Assembly: GCA_001418405.1 (NCBI GenBank)
Contig: LIQL01000470.1
Coordinates: forward strand, 830 to 41,617
Source of the DNA: Streptomyces diastatochromogenes
GTDB taxonomy: Bacteria; Actinomycetota; Actinomycetes; Streptomycetales; Streptomycetaceae
Direction: 5' to 3'
DNA length: 40,788 nucleotides
The notes under the pieces were generated by a model. The model was not told where the DNA came from. It was given only the letters and a program-made list of their open reading frames with translations, and searched no databases. Shown here one piece after another: positions 19,390 to 28,181 of this stretch (its first letter is position 1; each line of letters starts with the position of its first letter). The position numbers and the translations under genes were made by a program.

Positions 19390-20043
19390 GTGAGTGCCGC
19401 ACCCCAGCCCCGTACCGACACCGAGCCGTCGCCGTCCCCGGCCCGGCCCGCGCGCAGCGCCAAGCGCTCCCTCGCCCCGGCCCTGCTGCTCGGCGCAGCC
19501 GGCGCCAGCCTGGCGCTGCTGGCCGCCGGCCGCACCTGGGCCCGGGGCACCGCGGTGCTCGCCCAGGGCGAACTGCCGCGCACCGTGACCGGCGCCGACG
19601 TGACCGGCGTGCCCGGCGCGCTGGCGGTGGTCGGCCTGGCCGCCCTGGTCGCCGTCTTCGCGGTCCGCCGGGTCGGCCGGATCGTGGTCGCCGCACTGCT
19701 GGCGCTCAGCGGCCTGGGCGTCACCGCCGCCGCCGCGCTCGGCTACGGCGACACCTCGGCGCTGCGCGAGAAGGCCGCCGACGCGGTCGGCCTGGCCGGC
19801 GCCGATGTGCATCACGTCACGCACACCGTCTGGCCCTGGGTGGCCGCCGCCGGTGGCGTGCTGCTGCTCCTCGCCGGGGTGCTGGCCCTGGTGTACGGCC
19901 GCTCCTGGCCTGCGATGTCGGGCCGTTACGAGCGCACCCCGGGCGGCGCCCGCGGTCCCCGGCGCGCCCCGGCGGCGCCGGACCTGGAGCGCCCCGAGGA
20001 GATCTGGAAGTCCCTGGACCGCGGCGAGGACCCCACCCGGTAA
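19390..20043 (+). CDS. TIGR02234 / Trp-biosynthesis-associated membrane protein
   Basis: 217 residues, actinobacterial family found next to trp genes. Four hydrophobic segments: ALLLGAAGASLALLAAGRTW (about 31-50), GALAVVGLAALVAVFAV (about 76-92), IVVAALLALSGLGVTAAAALG (about 99-119) and WVAAAGGVLLLLAGVLALVYG (about 151-171), followed by a charged tail. WARG after helix 1 is typical. Proposed role in tryptophan metabolism or transport is by association only. GTG 19390 is chosen from the -10 box 7 nt before it. Confidence 0.88.
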   Translation: MSAAPQPRTDTEPSPSPARPARSAKRSLAPALLLGAAGASLALLAAGRTWARGTAVLAQGELPRTVTGADVTGVPGALAVVGLAALVAVFAVRRVGRIVVAALLALSGLGVTAAAALGYGDTSALREKAADAVGLAGADVHHVTHTVWPWVAAAGGVLLLLAGVLALVYGRSWPAMSGRYERTPGGARGPRRAPAAPDLERPEEIWKSLDRGEDPTR

Positions 20044-20129
20044 AAGGGTTCCGTCCGGCATCGGTGACAATGGACGACGACGGTTCCGCGCCCGGACCCC
20101 GGCGCGACTTCAGCAAAGAGGAGCACCCC

Positions 20130-20372
20130 ATGTCGAGCAGTGGCCACGGACACACCCCCGCCGCCTGGACCGGCGTCATCATCGCGTTCATCGGCTTCTG
20201 TGTGGCCGGTGTCTTCATCGTGATGGCCAACGTGGCCGGCTTCTGGGCGGGCATGGTGCTGATCGCCGCCGGTGCCGTCGTGGGTGGCCTGATGCGCGCC
20301 GCCGGCATGGGCAAGGAGCCGAAGCGCTCCGCCAAGGTCGCCCCGGCCAAGGTCCAGCCGCAGGAGGGCTGA
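20130..20372 (+). CDS. HGxxPAAW family small membrane protein
   Basis: 80 residues beginning MSSSGHGHTPAAW, the motif that names the family, then two helices: TGVIIAFIGFCVAGVFIVMA (about 14-33) and FWAGMVLIAAGAVVGGLMRAAG (about 38-59), and a basic tail KEPKRSAKVAPAKVQP. ATG 20130 has AGAGGAG 6 nt upstream. Conserved next to trp genes in streptomycetes as I recall; function unknown. Confidence 0.87.
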   Translation: MSSSGHGHTPAAWTGVIIAFIGFCVAGVFIVMANVAGFWAGMVLIAAGAVVGGLMRAAGMGKEPKRSAKVAPAKVQPQEG

Positions 20373-20405
20373 GCCCCGCTCGGCGGCAACCCGAAGGCGC
20401 CGCTT

Positions 20406-20437
20406 CCCGCGCCCCGTACGGCCCGCGCCCCGTACGG
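20406..20437. repeat. Perfect tandem duplication of a 16-bp unit
   Basis: CCCGCGCCCCGTACGG occurs twice head to tail (20406-20421 and 20422-20437). Each copy ends in the 8-bp palindrome CCGTACGG. It lies between the HGxxPAAW and DUF2752 genes. Confidence 0.85.
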
Positions 20438-20471
20438 CGGCCGAGAAGCTGCGCCTTTCCGCTTCCGGTAG

Positions 20472-20477
20472 CAGCAT
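20472..20477 (+). promoter_or_regulatory. Possible -10 box CAGCAT of the DUF2752 gene
   Basis: CAGCAT, 7 nt, then GTG 20485. A weaker match than the other leaderless sites here. Confidence 0.35.
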
Positions 20478-20484
20478 CGGCACC

Positions 20485-20931
20485 GTGAGCGATCCCGTGG
20501 TACCGCTCGGGCCGGACGGCTCCCGGCCCGCCCGTCCGCTGCGCCGCCTCGCGGCACCGGTCGGCACCCTCGCGGCCGTGGCCGCCGCCTTCGCCTGGGT
20601 GGGCGCCGTCGACCCGAACGAACCGGGCCACTACCCGGTCTGCCCGCTGCTGCACCTCACCGGCCTGCTCTGCCCGGCCTGCGGCGGACTGCGCAGCGCC
20701 CACGCCGTCGCGCACGGCGACCTCGTCACGGCACTCGGCGCCAACGCCCCGGCGGTCGCCGGCTACGCCGCGTTCGCGCTCTTCTGGCTGGTCTGGCTGG
20801 CCCGGGCGGCCCGCGGCCTGCCCACCGCCGGCCCGCGTCCCCGACCGGTCCACTGGTGGGCGCTCGGCACGCTGCTGCTGGCCTTCACGGTCGTCCGCAA
20901 CCTCCCCCTCGGCGCCGGGCTGCGCCCGTGA
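20485..20931 (+). CDS. DUF2752 domain membrane protein
   Basis: 148 residues. The DUF2752 signature is the segment [21 protein letters not shown] plus SAHAVAHGD, with Cys pairs and a conserved His. Helices at about 23-41, 83-105 ([19 protein letters not shown]) and 126-140 ([18 protein letters not shown]). Function unknown; the CPxCG-like element suggests metal or redox chemistry but that is inference. Third small membrane protein between trpE and trpC. Confidence 0.86.
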   Translation: MSDPVVPLGPDGSRPARPLRRLAAPVGTLAAVAAAFAWVGAVDPNEPGHYPVCPLLHLTGLLCPACGGLRSAHAVAHGDLVTALGANAPAVAGYAAFALFWLVWLARAARGLPTAGPRPRPVHWWALGTLLLAFTVVRNLPLGAGLRP

Positions 20932-21023
20932 CCCGCACCGCGCCCGGACCCCGCCGCCCCGCCGCGGACGCCCCTCCCCGCGTCCCGGAGGTGTCCAGGG
21001 TGTGGGACCACGGTCCACCGGAT

Positions 21024-21040
21024 GCGGGACCTGCTCCCGC
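21024..21040. promoter_or_regulatory. Palindrome GCGGGA-N5-TCCCGC upstream of trpC
   Basis: Perfect 6-5-6 inverted repeat whose right edge is 7 bp before the trpC -10 box, so it overlaps the -35 region. Possible operator. Confidence 0.4.
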
Positions 21041-21047
21041 AGGCGGA

Positions 21048-21053
21048 TACCAT
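21048..21053 (+). promoter_or_regulatory. trpC: -10 box TACCAT, probable trpC promoter
   Basis: TACCAT in the right place to start a transcript near 21060, giving a leader of about 70 nt before the trpC GTG. No good -35 is seen. Confidence 0.45.
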
Positions 21054-21057
21054 CAGA

Positions 21058-21122
21058 GGACCGGTTGGGACAGTCGTCCGGTCCCACAGGTCACTGTCCA
21101 CCTCCACCGTTCAAGAAGGAGG
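21058..21122 (+). promoter_or_regulatory. Structured trpC leader with mutually exclusive hairpins
   Basis: Three overlapping perfect inverted repeats: A, GGACCGG 21058-21064 / CCGGTCC 21078-21084; B, TGGGAC 21066-21071 / GTCCCA 21081-21086; C, GGACAGT 21068-21074 / ACTGTCC 21093-21099. In addition CCTCC 21101-21105 can pair with the ribosome binding site GGAGG 21118-21122. C excludes B outright by shared bases; A and B share 21081-21084. Could be a translational or transcriptional switch. Confidence 0.45.
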
Positions 21123-21130
21123 CCGCTCGC

Positions 21131-21940
21131 GTGAGCGTGCTCGATGAGATCATCGAAGGAGTCCGCGCCGACCTCGCCGAGCGGCAGGCGCGCGTCAGCC
21201 TCGACGAGCTCAAGGAGCGGGCCCGCAAGGCGCGCCCCGCGAAGGACGGTGTCGCCGCCCTGAAGGGCGAGGGCGTCCGGGTGATCTGCGAGGTCAAGCG
21301 CTCCAGCCCCTCCAAGGGCGCGCTGGCCGCGATCGCCGACCCCGCGGGCCTGGCCGCCGACTACGAGGCGGGCGGTGCCGCGGTCATCTCCGTGCTCACC
21401 GAGCAGCGCCGGTTCGGCGGTTCGCTGGCCGACCTGGAGGCCGTCCGCGCCAAGGTCGACATCCCGGTCCTGCGCAAGGACTTCATCGTCACCGCCTACC
21501 AGCTGTGGGAGGCCCGGGCCTACGGCGCCGACCTCGCGCTGCTGATCGTCGCCGCGCTGGAGCAGGAGGCGCTGGTGTCGCTGATCGAGCGGGCCGAGTC
21601 GATCGGGCTGACGCCGCTGGTCGAGGCGCACGACGAGGACGAGGTCGCCCGCGCGGTGGACGCCGGCGCCCGGATCATCGGGGTCAACGCCCGCAACCTC
21701 AAGACCCTGGAGGTCGACCGGGGCACCTTCACCCGGGTCGCCCCGGAGATCCCGGACCACATCGTCAAGGTCGCCGAGTCCGGTGTGCGCGGCCCGCACG
21801 ACCTGATCGCGTACGCCAACGACGGTGCCGACGCCGTCCTCGTGGGCGAGTCGCTGGTGACCGGCAAGGACCCCAAGACCGCGGTCGCCGACCTGGTCGC
21901 GGCAGGCTCCCACCCGGCGATCCGGCACGGCCGGGACTGA
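21131..21940 (+). CDS. trpC: Indole-3-glycerol phosphate synthase
   Basis: Closes the indole ring of CdRP to give indole-3-glycerol phosphate. 269 residues, a single-domain barrel not fused to TrpF. Motifs: [16 protein letters not shown] (catalytic Lys), [41 protein letters not shown] and [14 protein letters not shown] 21131 has AAGGAGG 9 nt upstream. Its substrate comes from phosphoribosyl anthranilate via PriA in the his operon. First gene of trpC-trpM-trpB-trpA. Confidence 0.97.
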   Translation: MSVLDEIIEGVRADLAERQARVSLDELKERARKARPAKDGVAALKGEGVRVICEVKRSSPSKGALAAIADPAGLAADYEAGGAAVISVLTEQRRFGGSLADLEAVRAKVDIPVLRKDFIVTAYQLWEARAYGADLALLIVAALEQEALVSLIERAESIGLTPLVEAHDEDEVARAVDAGARIIGVNARNLKTLEVDRGTFTRVAPEIPDHIVKVAESGVRGPHDLIAYANDGADAVLVGESLVTGKDPKTAVADLVAAGSHPAIRHGRD

Positions 21941-21969
21941 CCCGGTCGCCGAAGGCAGGACACTCCGAG

Positions 21970-22140
21970 ATGACCGCCGTACCCCGCCGCCCCGAGGCCA
22001 GCCGCTCCGCGCTGCCCTCGTGGCACCGCGGCTGCCGGGCCCCCGCCCGGCGGGTCCGCGGACGCCGGGTCCGGTACCACATCGGCTCCGAACCGGGTCA
22101 GATCAACGGGATGCGATGGCGCCCGGGGACCGCGCGCTGA
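21970..22140 (+). CDS. trpM: TrpM-like small protein between trpC and trpB (56 aa)
   Basis: 56-residue Arg-rich protein: [13 protein letters not shown] at the start, a basic middle ([17 protein letters not shown]) and a probably conserved end, [18 protein letters not shown]. Its position between trpC and trpB, size and C-terminal motif match trpM (formerly trpX) of Streptomyces. Published work on S. coelicolor describes TrpM as a modulator of tryptophan synthesis and differentiation. The ATG has only a weak purine stretch (CCGAG) upstream and lies 29 bp after trpC. No enzymatic motif. Confidence 0.8.
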   Translation: MTAVPRRPEASRSALPSWHRGCRAPARRVRGRRVRYHIGSEPGQINGMRWRPGTAR

Positions 22141-22246
22141 CGCGCCCGTCCCCGTAACGGCGGCGCACCACTGCGCGCAGCAGTCGTCACGTCATCCCCT
22201 TTCACCGGACCTCCGGGGCAGTGCGCCCCGGTCGAGGAGTGCTCAG

Positions 22247-23517
<1,271 letters not shown>

Positions 23518-23518
<1 letters not shown>

Positions 23519-24396
23519 TGGCGGGCAACGCGGGCAACGCCGGCAACGAGGGCAACGCGGGCAACATCGAACTCCTGTCGTCCGTGCTGGCGCAGGCCAA
23601 GGCGGAGGACCGGGCGGCGCTGGTCGGCTACCTGCCGGCCGGTTTCCCCACCGTCGACGGCGGCATCCGCGCGATGATCGAGATGCTCGACGGCGGCTGC
23701 GACGTCGTCGAGGTCGGGTTGCCGCACAGTGACCCGGTGCTGGACGGACCGGTGATCCAGACCGCCGACGACATCGCACTGCGCGGCGGCGTCAAGATCA
23801 CCGACGTGATCCGCACGGTCCGCGAGGTGCACGCCGCCACCGGGGCGCCGGTGCTCTGCATGACCTACTGGAACCCGGTCGACCGCTACGGCGTCGAGCG
23901 GTTCGCCGCGGACCTCGCGGAGGCGGGCGGCGCCGGCTGCATCCTGCCGGACCTCCCGGTCGAGGAGTCCGAGGGCTGGCGCAAGGCCGCCGAGCAGCAC
24001 GGCCTGGCCACCGTCTTCGTGGTCGCGCCGAGCAGCCGGGACGAGCGGCTGGCCAAGATCACCGAGGCCGGCAGCGGCTTCGTCTACGCCGCCTCCCTGA
24101 TGGGCGTCACCGGCACCCGCGAGTCCGTCGGCCGGGAGGCCGAGGACCTGGTGGCCCGCACCCGCGCCACCGCCGGCGCCCGCCGCGGGCTCCCGGTCTG
24201 CGTCGGGCTCGGGGTCTCCAACGCCGAGCAGGCCCGTGAGGTGGCCCGGTTCGCCGACGGTGTGATCGTCGGCTCGGCGTTCGTCAAGTGCCTGCTGGCC
24301 GCGGACGACGACCTTGACGCCGGACTCGCCGCGGTGCGCGGCCTCGCCGGCCAGTTGGGCGAGGGCGTGCGACGGGACGGCGCGGCCCGCGACTGA
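23518..24396 (+). CDS. trpA: Tryptophan synthase alpha chain
   Basis: Cleaves indole-3-glycerol phosphate to indole and GAP; the indole tunnels to TrpB. 292 residues. Catalytic Glu and Asp in VVEVGLPHSDPVLDGPVIQ; phosphate sites in YAASLMGVTGTR and VGLGVSNAEQA. The N-terminus is unusual: about 15 residues made of GNA/GNE units (MAGNAGNAGNEGNAGN) precede the usual start near IELLSSVL. ATG overlaps the trpB stop. An alternative start further in is not obvious. Ends before a strong hairpin. Confidence 0.97.
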
Positions 24397-24430
24397 CCCG
24401 GGCGGATCGCCCGATGGGGCGAATTTCGCA

Positions 24431-24458
24431 GCGGAGGGGTGCGACCGCGCCCCTCCGC
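24431..24458 (+). terminator. Terminator after the trpCMBA operon
   Basis: Perfect 9-bp inverted repeat GCGGAGGGG / CCCCTCCGC with a 10-nt loop, 34 bp after trpA and 16 bp before the thioredoxin-like gene. Confidence 0.7.
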
Positions 24459-24474
24459 CTCGTTGTCCACGGGC

Positions 24475-25287
24475 GTGAACCAGAACCATGACGGCCAGGA
24501 CCGTGACCGAACGAGCAGCGCCCGCGAGCGGCTGCAGGCACAGCGCACCAAGGACAAGACGCGCGCCCGGCGGATCCGCCAGGCGGTCGTCGGCGGCGCG
24601 GTGGTGGCGGCGCTCGCGGTGGCCGGCGGGGTCGCCGTCTGGGTGTCCTCCGGCGGCGGGTCCGGCAGCACCGGCGACACCGCCTTCGCCCTCCCCAAGA
24701 AGGCCAGCGACGGCGACAAGCCGGCGGTCCCGGTGGGCACGGCCGGCGCCCCCTCCACCCTCGTGGTCTGGGAGGACTTCCGCTGCCCGGCCTGCCAGCA
24801 GTTCGAGACCGGCTTCCGCCCGGTGATCCACGAACTCCAGGACTCCGGCCAGCTCAAGACCGAGTACCACCTCGCCACCCTGATCGACGGCAACGCCGGC
24901 GGCACCGGTTCGCTGAACGCCGCCAACGCCGCGCTGTGCGCCCAGGACGCCGGGAAGTTCCGCGAGTACCACGACGTCCTCTACTCCCACCAGCCGCCGG
25001 AGCAGCAGGACCGCTTCAGCGACAAGAAGTACCTGATCCAGCTGGCCGGGAAGGTCGACGGCCTGGTGTCGGACGCGTTCACCACCTGTGTCCGCACCGG
25101 CCGCTACGACGGCTTCGTGCGCAAGTCGAACGAGGCGTTCACCCAGGGCGGGTTCCGCGGCACGCCGACCGTCATCCTCAACGGCAAGGACCTCGCGCAG
25201 GTCCAGGGCGGCCAGGTCACCCCCGCCGAGCTGAAGAAACTGGTGCTGGCGGCCAACAAGGGCAAGAAGGCGCCGGTCCGGGGCTGA
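24475..25287 (+). CDS. DsbA-family thioredoxin-like membrane-anchored protein
   Basis: 270 residues. A charged N-terminus (RERLQAQRTKDKTRARRIRQ) precedes one signal-anchor helix, VVGGAVVAALAVAGGVAVWV at about 37-56, so the rest is extracellular. The thioredoxin domain has a CPAC active site in WEDFRCPACQQFE and a cis-Pro loop in RGTPTVILNGK, with the helical insert of DsbA-like proteins. Likely oxidises, isomerises or delivers disulfides in secreted proteins; substrate unknown. GTG 24475 gives the usual N-terminus. No clear ribosome binding site or -10 box in the 16 bp after the trp terminator. Confidence 0.92.
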   Translation: MNQNHDGQDRDRTSSARERLQAQRTKDKTRARRIRQAVVGGAVVAALAVAGGVAVWVSSGGGSGSTGDTAFALPKKASDGDKPAVPVGTAGAPSTLVVWEDFRCPACQQFETGFRPVIHELQDSGQLKTEYHLATLIDGNAGGTGSLNAANAALCAQDAGKFREYHDVLYSHQPPEQQDRFSDKKYLIQLAGKVDGLVSDAFTTCVRTGRYDGFVRKSNEAFTQGGFRGTPTVILNGKDLAQVQGGQVTPAELKKLVLAANKGKKAPVRG

Positions 25288-25376
25288 TCCTCCGGGCGGC
25301 GGTACGGCCCGCCACCCCGGCGGGGTCGTTACGCAGCCGTTGCCGGGCGGGTTGTCGCCAACCCCGCCCGGCGCGG

Positions 25377-25382
25377 TAGCGT
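25377..25382 (+). promoter_or_regulatory. lgt: -10 box TAGCGT of lgt
   Basis: TAGCGT, 10 nt, then ATG 25393. A TTGTCG at 25352-25357 (19-nt spacing) could be the -35. It lies inside an imperfect hairpin (GGGCGGGTTG / CAACCCCGCCC, one bulge). Confidence 0.5.
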
Positions 25383-25392
25383 CGGTCCTGCC

Positions 25393-26427
25393 ATGGACCT
25401 CGCATTCATTCCCAGCCCGCCGACCGGTGTCGTCCATCTCGGCCCGATCCCGCTGCGCGGCTACGCGTTCTGCATCATCATCGGCGTGTTCGTCGGCGTC
25501 TGGCTCGGCAACCGCCGCTGGGTGCAGCGCGGCGGCCGCTCCGGCACCGTCGCCGACATCGCCGTGTGGGCGGTGCCCTTCGGCCTGGTCGGCGGGCGCC
25601 TCTACCACGTCATCACGACGTACGAGCCGTACTTCGGCGAGAACGGTCATCCGCTCGACGCCTTCAAGGTGTGGCAGGGCGGCCTCGGCATCTGGGGCGC
25701 GGTCGCGCTGGGTGCCCTCGGCGCCTGGATCGGCTGCCGTCGCCGCGGCATCCCGATGCCCGCCTACGCCGATGCGCTGGCCCCGGGCCTGGCGATCGGA
25801 CAGGCGATCGGCCGCTGGGGCAACTGGTTCAACCAGGAGCTCTACGGGAAGCCGACCGACCTGCCGTGGGCGCTCAAGATCGACCCTGATCCGGCCATCG
25901 GCCGCATCGGCGGCACCTACCACCCGACCTTCCTCTACGAGTGTCTGTGGTGCCTGGGCGTCGCGGCGCTGGTGATCTGGGCGGACAAGCGCTTCCGCCT
26001 CGGCCACGGCCGGGTCTTCGCGCTCTACGTCGCCGCCTACTGCGTCGGCCGCGCCTGGATCGAGTACATGCGCGTCGACGAGGCACACCACATCCTCGGC
26101 CTGCGGCTGAACGACTGGACCTCGCTGGTCGTCTTCGTCCTGGCGGTCGTCTACATGATCGTCTCCGCCAAGAAGGCCCCGGGGCGCGAGGAGATCGTCG
26201 AGCCGGAGTGGCAGCTCGCCGAGGGCGCCCGGGACGACGCCGCGGGCACCGCGCACGCCGAGGCCGCCGACGGAGCGGCCGAGGTGAAGCTCACCAAGGA
26301 TGCCAAGAACGCCAAGGAAGCCGAGGACGCCAAGCTCATCAAGGACGCCGAGGTCGTCGAGGGAGCGGCCGAGGGGAAGCCTGATCCGGCCGAGGCCGCC
26401 GGGAGCCAGGGCGGCGCGAAGACCTGA
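25393..26427 (+). CDS. lgt: Prolipoprotein diacylglyceryl transferase
   Basis: Membrane enzyme that adds diacylglycerol to the lipobox Cys of prolipoproteins. 344 residues, about seven helices. Motifs: LRGYAFCIIIGVFVGVW at the N-terminus, GGRLYHVITTYE with the catalytic His, and the Lgt signature GRWGNWFNQELYG near 140. The last 75 or so residues are a charged Ala/Lys/Glu/Asp tail with repeated units (KLTKDAKNAKEAED, KLIKDAEVVEGA) predicted to be helical; such tails vary among actinobacteria. A target lipoprotein with a clear lipobox is encoded at 38834-39331. Confidence 0.97.
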   Translation: MDLAFIPSPPTGVVHLGPIPLRGYAFCIIIGVFVGVWLGNRRWVQRGGRSGTVADIAVWAVPFGLVGGRLYHVITTYEPYFGENGHPLDAFKVWQGGLGIWGAVALGALGAWIGCRRRGIPMPAYADALAPGLAIGQAIGRWGNWFNQELYGKPTDLPWALKIDPDPAIGRIGGTYHPTFLYECLWCLGVAALVIWADKRFRLGHGRVFALYVAAYCVGRAWIEYMRVDEAHHILGLRLNDWTSLVVFVLAVVYMIVSAKKAPGREEIVEPEWQLAEGARDDAAGTAHAEAADGAAEVKLTKDAKNAKEAEDAKLIKDAEVVEGAAEGKPDPAEAAGSQGGAKT

Positions 26428-26451
26428 CGCGACCGTCGATCCCCCTTCCGA

Positions 26452-26500
26452 CCGGAGCGCCGGGCGGACCCGTTCACCGCGGGACCGCCCGGCGCTCCGG
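26452..26500. terminator. Large hairpin 1 between lgt and the ADP-ribosylglycohydrolase gene
   Basis: Left arm 26452-26472 pairs with right arm 26480-26500: 21 bp with one A/A mismatch and a 7-nt loop. It begins 25 bp after the lgt stop. Confidence 0.8.
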
Positions 26501-26512
26501 CGTTCGCGCCGT

Positions 26513-26546
26513 GGTCCGGGTGGCGGGGCGCCCCGCCACCCGGACC
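26513..26546. terminator. Large hairpin 2, perfect 34-bp palindrome
   Basis: Perfect palindrome (16-bp arms plus central CG), beginning GGTCCGGGTGGCGGGG. It ends 1 bp before the convergent ADP-ribosylglycohydrolase stop codon. Confidence 0.85.
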
Positions 26547-26547
26547 G

Positions 26548-27834
26548 TCACCGCCCGCTGGCCTCGGTCACCGTGACCCGCGCCGCGATGGCGCCGAACG
26601 CCTGCTCGTGGCGGAGGCGCCGGGCGCGGTCGCGGGCGAACACCTCGCGGGTGACGGCGGCGAGGGCGGCGGCCGGGGCGTGCAGGTCGAGCCGGCTGGC
26701 CCGGGCGACCTCGGACTGCCAGTCGGCGGGCACCGCCGCGGCACCGTTCAGGGCGCCGGCCAGGGCACCGGCCATCGTGGCGGTGGCGGCGCTGTCGCGT
26801 CCGTAGTTGACCGCGCCGAGGACGCTGGCCCGGTAGTCGCCGTCGGTGACCAGCAGCATGCCCAGGGCGATGGGCAGTTCCTCGACGGCGTGCAGTCGGG
26901 AGGGCCGGCGGGCGCCCAGCGACGGCTGGCGGTGGTCCGGGCCCACGGTGTCGAACGGCGCGACCGCGGCCCGCAGCGGCACCAGCGCGGACTCGTAGTC
27001 GGTGTGCGGCGCGGCGACGTCGCAGACCGCCTCGATCGCGGCCCGGGTGCCGTCCTTCGCCAGCCGCAGCGCGTGCCCGGCCACCGAGGCCGGGGTGGCG
27101 TCCGGGAGGAACGCGGCGGCCACCGCGGCGGCGAACACCCCGGCCGCCTCGCGCCCGTAAGAAGCCTGGTGGGCGGCGGAGATGTCCAGGGCCTCGGCGT
27201 AAGCCCGGTCGGGATTGCCGGCGTTGACGACGCCGACCGGCGTCATGTACATCGCGGCACCGGAGTTGACGATGTTTCCGACGCCGGCCTCGCGTGGATC
27301 GGCGTGCCCGTAGTGCAGCCGTGCCACGATCCACTTCTCGGCGAGGAAGATCCGCTGCAACGGCAGCGCCTCGGCCTCCAGTTCGGGGATCCAGCGCGGG
27401 GTGCCGATCAGGTCGGGGACGAGGTGGTCGGCGACGTCGTAGGCGTCGAGGTGGTCGCGGACCGTCTCGTAGACGCGGACCAGTGCGTGGGTCATCAGGG
27501 TGTCGTCGGTGACGTGGCCGTCGCCCTTGTGGTACGGCGTGAGCGGTCTGGCGGTGCGCCAGTCGGCGTGGAACGGCCCGACGATGCCCTCGATCCGGCC
27601 GCCGTGCCGGGCCACGATCTGTTCCGGCGTCAGGCCCTCGACCGGCCCGCCGAGGGCGTCGCCGACCGCGGCCCCGACGAGCGCGCCGCTCGCCCGGTCC
27701 TCCAACGGGGCGATCTCGGGCGGCGCACCGGTCGGTCCGGGCTCCGGGTCGGCGGCGCGGGTCGTCAGGGGCCCTGCGGGGGCGGCCGGTTCCGGGTCCG
27801 GCGGCGTCGTGGTGGCGGTGGTGGCGTCCGTCAT
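26548..27834 (-). CDS. ADP-ribosylglycohydrolase family protein
   Basis: 428 residues. After a Pro/Thr-rich N-terminal 45 residues, the ARH fold shows ASGALVGAAVGDALGGPVEG, the metal-binding motif GHVTDDTLMTHAL, and the C-terminal GRDSAATATMAGALAGALNG with the second set of Mg ligands. Such enzymes remove ADP-ribose from proteins or small molecules; actinobacterial members have diverse or unknown substrates. ATG 27834 has AAAGGA about 10 nt upstream. Divergent from the VIT1-type transporter gene. Confidence 0.9.
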   Translation of the reverse strand: MTDATTATTTPPDPEPAAPAGPLTTRAADPEPGPTGAPPEIAPLEDRASGALVGAAVGDALGGPVEGLTPEQIVARHGGRIEGIVGPFHADWRTARPLTPYHKGDGHVTDDTLMTHALVRVYETVRDHLDAYDVADHLVPDLIGTPRWIPELEAEALPLQRIFLAEKWIVARLHYGHADPREAGVGNIVNSGAAMYMTPVGVVNAGNPDRAYAEALDISAAHQASYGREAAGVFAAAVAAAFLPDATPASVAGHALRLAKDGTRAAIEAVCDVAAPHTDYESALVPLRAAVAPFDTVGPDHRQPSLGARRPSRLHAVEELPIALGMLLVTDGDYRASVLGAVNYGRDSAATATMAGALAGALNGAAAVPADWQSEVARASRLDLHAPAAALAAVTREVFARDRARRLRHEQAFGAIAARVTVTEASGR

Positions 27835-28181
27835 CTGCGGGGCGTCCTTTCGCTGGGGGCAGTGGTCGCGGGGCGGGTGGCGGTCGGCGGGGCCCGTGCG
27901 CGGTCGTCCCGGCGCGGTATCCGTCCCCCGCGGTGGGCCGACTGTGCTCCGCGGGCCGGCAGGGTCACCCGGTCGACCGGCCGGCATGGGGGGCCGCGGG
28001 CCGCGAAAAGTGCTCGTGATCGGGATCACAAGCTCGACTTCTCGGTAAAGCCGCAGGTCAGCGCGGTAAGTTCGGCCTTCCTTGCTAGCGGAGGAAGGTA
28101 ATTCGCGCATAGCTTCGAGGTGTTGGAGGGGGAAGTGCCGTCAGCGGCCCACACCTCGCAGAGCAGGGAGCAGGTCCAGAC
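27835..28181. other. 347-bp divergent intergenic region
   Basis: No plausible gene. Contains CCGGTCGACCGG (27969-27980), the palindrome at 28016-28029, and a CCTTCC/GGAAGG inverted repeat (28076-28081, 28093-28098). The GC content falls near 28020-28120, the likely promoter zone of the transporter. Confidence 0.55.
28016..28029. promoter_or_regulatory. Perfect 6-2-6 palindrome GTGATC-GG-GATCAC
   Basis: Operator-like palindrome between the ADP-ribosylglycohydrolase and VIT1-transporter genes, 152 bp before the transporter start. It does not match the usual IdeR/DmdR iron box. Confidence 0.5.

Noticed and set aside
21000..21134. Possible Trp-containing leader peptide ending at the trpC start (GTG TGG ... 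TGA overlapping GTGA)
   Set aside because: It contains only two Trp codons, not adjacent, and its start lies upstream of the predicted trpC promoter at 21048, so it would not be in that transcript. It should be revisited if the start site maps further upstream.
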